A model generated the notes under the pieces. That model was given only the letters and a program-made list of their open reading frames with translations. It was not told the DNA's origin and did not search any database. Made by a program: the position numbers and the translations under genes. This document shows positions 62,800 to 64,000 of a stretch of DNA of 64,000 nucleotides, in pieces. The stretch comes from Sphingomonas crocodyli. GTDB taxonomy: Bacteria > Pseudomonadota > Alphaproteobacteria > Sphingomonadales > Sphingomonadaceae. The DNA lies in assembly GCF_004005865.1 (NCBI RefSeq), contig NZ_SACN01000001.1, positions 930,001 to 994,000 on the forward strand, read 5' to 3'. Each line of letters begins with the position of its first letter. The stretch's first letter is position 1.

Positions 62800-64000
62800 T
62801 TGCGTTGGGTATCGAAAGGCCAGGGATTTCTTCAGCGCCTGCGGAAGGACGTCCGCGGGAACGTGCTGGTGATCAGCGCCATGACGATGGTGCCGCTGAT
62901 GGCCTTCTCCGGCTGTGCGGTCGATACCGCGCGCATGTATTTCGTGAAGATGCGGTTGCAGCAGGCGTGCGACGCCGGGGTGCTGGCGGGCCGCCGCTTC
63001 ATGACCGACACGTCGATGGCGAACACCACGCTGGATTCGACCGCGCAGGCGCAGGCGAACGCCTTCTTCGCCAATAATTTCCGCACCGGCTGGTTCGGGG
63101 CGAAGTCGGTCGGCTTCACCCCGACGAAGACCAGCGAGGCGCAGGTCGCCGGCACCGCGGTCGCGATCGTGCCGATGACGATCATGTCGATGTTCGGCGT
63201 GCCCGCCCAGCAGATCAACGTCGCGTGCGAGGCGCGCTATGACGTCGCCGACACCGATGTCCTGTTCGTGCTCGATACCACCGGATCGATGGCCTGCCTG
63301 CCGCAGGACGACGACGTGACGTGTAACAACTATGTCCGCGATGCCGGCACGACGAGCTTCTCGCGCCCCGCCGACGGCAATGGCAGCGGCAATGTCAGCA
63401 CGGTCGGTTATCCGGGCTCCACCGGCTTCTATGTGCCCGAAAAGAGCGGGTCGCGCATGGCGGCGCTGCGTACAGCGGTGCTCAGCTTCTACGATACGCT
63501 CGCGTCGGCGGCCGATCCTTCGACCAACATTCGCTATGGCTTCGTCACCTATGCGTCATCGGTGAATGCTGGCAAGGCGATCATGCAGATGTCGCCTGCT
63601 TATATGGTCGGCGGCAGCGGCAATGCGAACAAGGTCTGGAACTACCAGAGCCGTTTGCGCAACGGCAGCAACTGGACGTACCAGCAGATGAGCTACGACG
63701 TCAGCATGTTCGTCAGCCAGACCAGCGTGACCGACCCGAGCAAGACCAGTGGCAACAGCAGCTGGCCGGGCTGCATCGAGGAACGCTTCACCACGTCCGG
63801 CACGACATCGTTCAGCCAGTCGAACCTGCCGAACGACCTCAATCCCGATCTGATCCCGACCAGCGATATCCGCACCCAGTGGAAGCCGGCCTGGTCCGAC
63901 GTCGTCTATATTCGCAACGCCGTGGCATCCTCGTCGGCCGGTGAGTTGCTGGCGACCGCCACCGGCTATGGCGGTCCGGCGGCCGTCGCATGCGGAAAGC
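62800..64000 (+). CDS. TadG-like pilus protein with VWA domain (cut by window end)
   Basis: The frame opens after TAA 62776-62778 and the only early start is TTG 62800; ATG 62881 would cut the N-terminal segment. At least 400 residues are visible. The N-terminus RLRKDVRGNVLVISAMTMVPLMAFSGCAVDTARMYFVKMRLQQACDAG is the standard TadE/TadG anchor (membrane helix with RGN before it). From about 150 a von Willebrand A domain begins with VLFVLDTTGSMAC, a variant of the DxSxS metal site with Thr in place of the first Ser. The Tad system builds Flp pili for surface attachment. No other tad gene is in the window. Confidence 0.8.
   Translation, partial: MRWVSKGQGFLQRLRKDVRGNVLVISAMTMVPLMAFSGCAVDTARMYFVKMRLQQACDAGVLAGRRFMTDTSMANTTLDSTAQAQANAFFANNFRTGWFGAKSVGFTPTKTSEAQVAGTAVAIVPMTIMSMFGVPAQQINVACEARYDVADTDVLFVLDTTGSMACLPQDDDVTCNNYVRDAGTTSFSRPADGNGSGNVSTVGYPGSTGFYVPEKSGSRMAALRTAVLSFYDTLASAADPSTNIRYGFVTYASSVNAGKAIMQMSPAYMVGGSGNANKVWNYQSRLRNGSNWTYQQMSYDVSMFVSQTSVTDPSKTSGNSSWPGCIEERFTTSGTTSFSQSNLPNDLNPDLIPTSDIRTQWKPAWSDVVYIRNAVASSSAGELLATATGYGGPAAVACGK

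Noticed and set aside
1..64000. CRISPR arrays, rRNA genes, prophage structural genes
   Set aside because: No regularly spaced repeats, rRNA sequence or phage morphogenesis motifs were seen anywhere in the window.

Overview
The window looks like chromosome of a high-GC alphaproteobacterium of the sphingomonad type. The evidence is several large TonB-dependent receptors with typical N-termini, a KdgD/semialdehyde-dehydrogenase uronate pathway, cobalamin-riboswitch-controlled uptake genes, an AcnB-type aconitase and a Tad-pilus protein. Assignment is by gene content and codon bias only; no 16S gene is present.

Left part (1 to about 21.3 kb) is an accessory island. It begins inside a mobile element (3' end of an unknown gene, an excisionase-like HTH protein, a 274-bp internally deleted IS1111-type remnant). 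Next comes a long minus-strand operon, read from 17020 down to about 1048: a 1722-aa YprA/DruE-like helicase with C-terminal DUF1998 cysteines, a DrmD-like SNF2 helicase, a 1489-aa PglX/DrmMI-like adenine methyltransferase, a zinc-hook SMC/Rad50-like ATPase and an HNH nuclease. After these come a 41-aa basic ORF and a last gene broken by a frameshift and an amber codon. Genes overlap or nearly touch throughout. The core trio combines DISARM-type partners with a Druantia-type helicase, which is how I recall the ARMADA class; the ATPase-HNH tail is the least familiar part. Upstream lie an AAA/DUF4143 protein, a HEPN-like protein, a degenerate tRNA-Arg(CCG)-like gene, two linked unknown proteins and a tRNA T-arm-like remnant that may mark the island edge.

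Middle part (21.5 to 38.8 kb) looks like a carbohydrate/uronate utilisation locus: 5-dehydro-4-deoxyglucarate dehydratase, LysR regulator, type-B carboxylesterase, MFS transporter, alpha-ketoglutaric semialdehyde dehydrogenase, a TonB receptor, and three large exported proteins of no family I can name (two are paralogues of each other). The logical flow is polymer binding and cleavage outside, uptake, then keto-deoxyglucarate to 2-oxoglutarate.

From 38.9 to 44.8 kb is a cobalt/cobalamin cluster with two divergent cobalamin riboswitches: one before a TonB receptor plus PepSY membrane protein, the other before cbtB-cbtA. A histidine-phosphatase-fold protein lies between.

From 44.9 to 54.9 kb are exported hydrolases around another TonB receptor: a beta-propeller amidohydrolase, a gamma-glutamyltransferase and an M20 peptidase. 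From 54.9 to 59.5 kb is a minus-strand cluster of two SDR enzymes, an HTH regulator, a small unknown protein, a thiolase-like protein and its DUF35 partner. The window closes with acnB and the 5' part of a TadG-like VWA protein.
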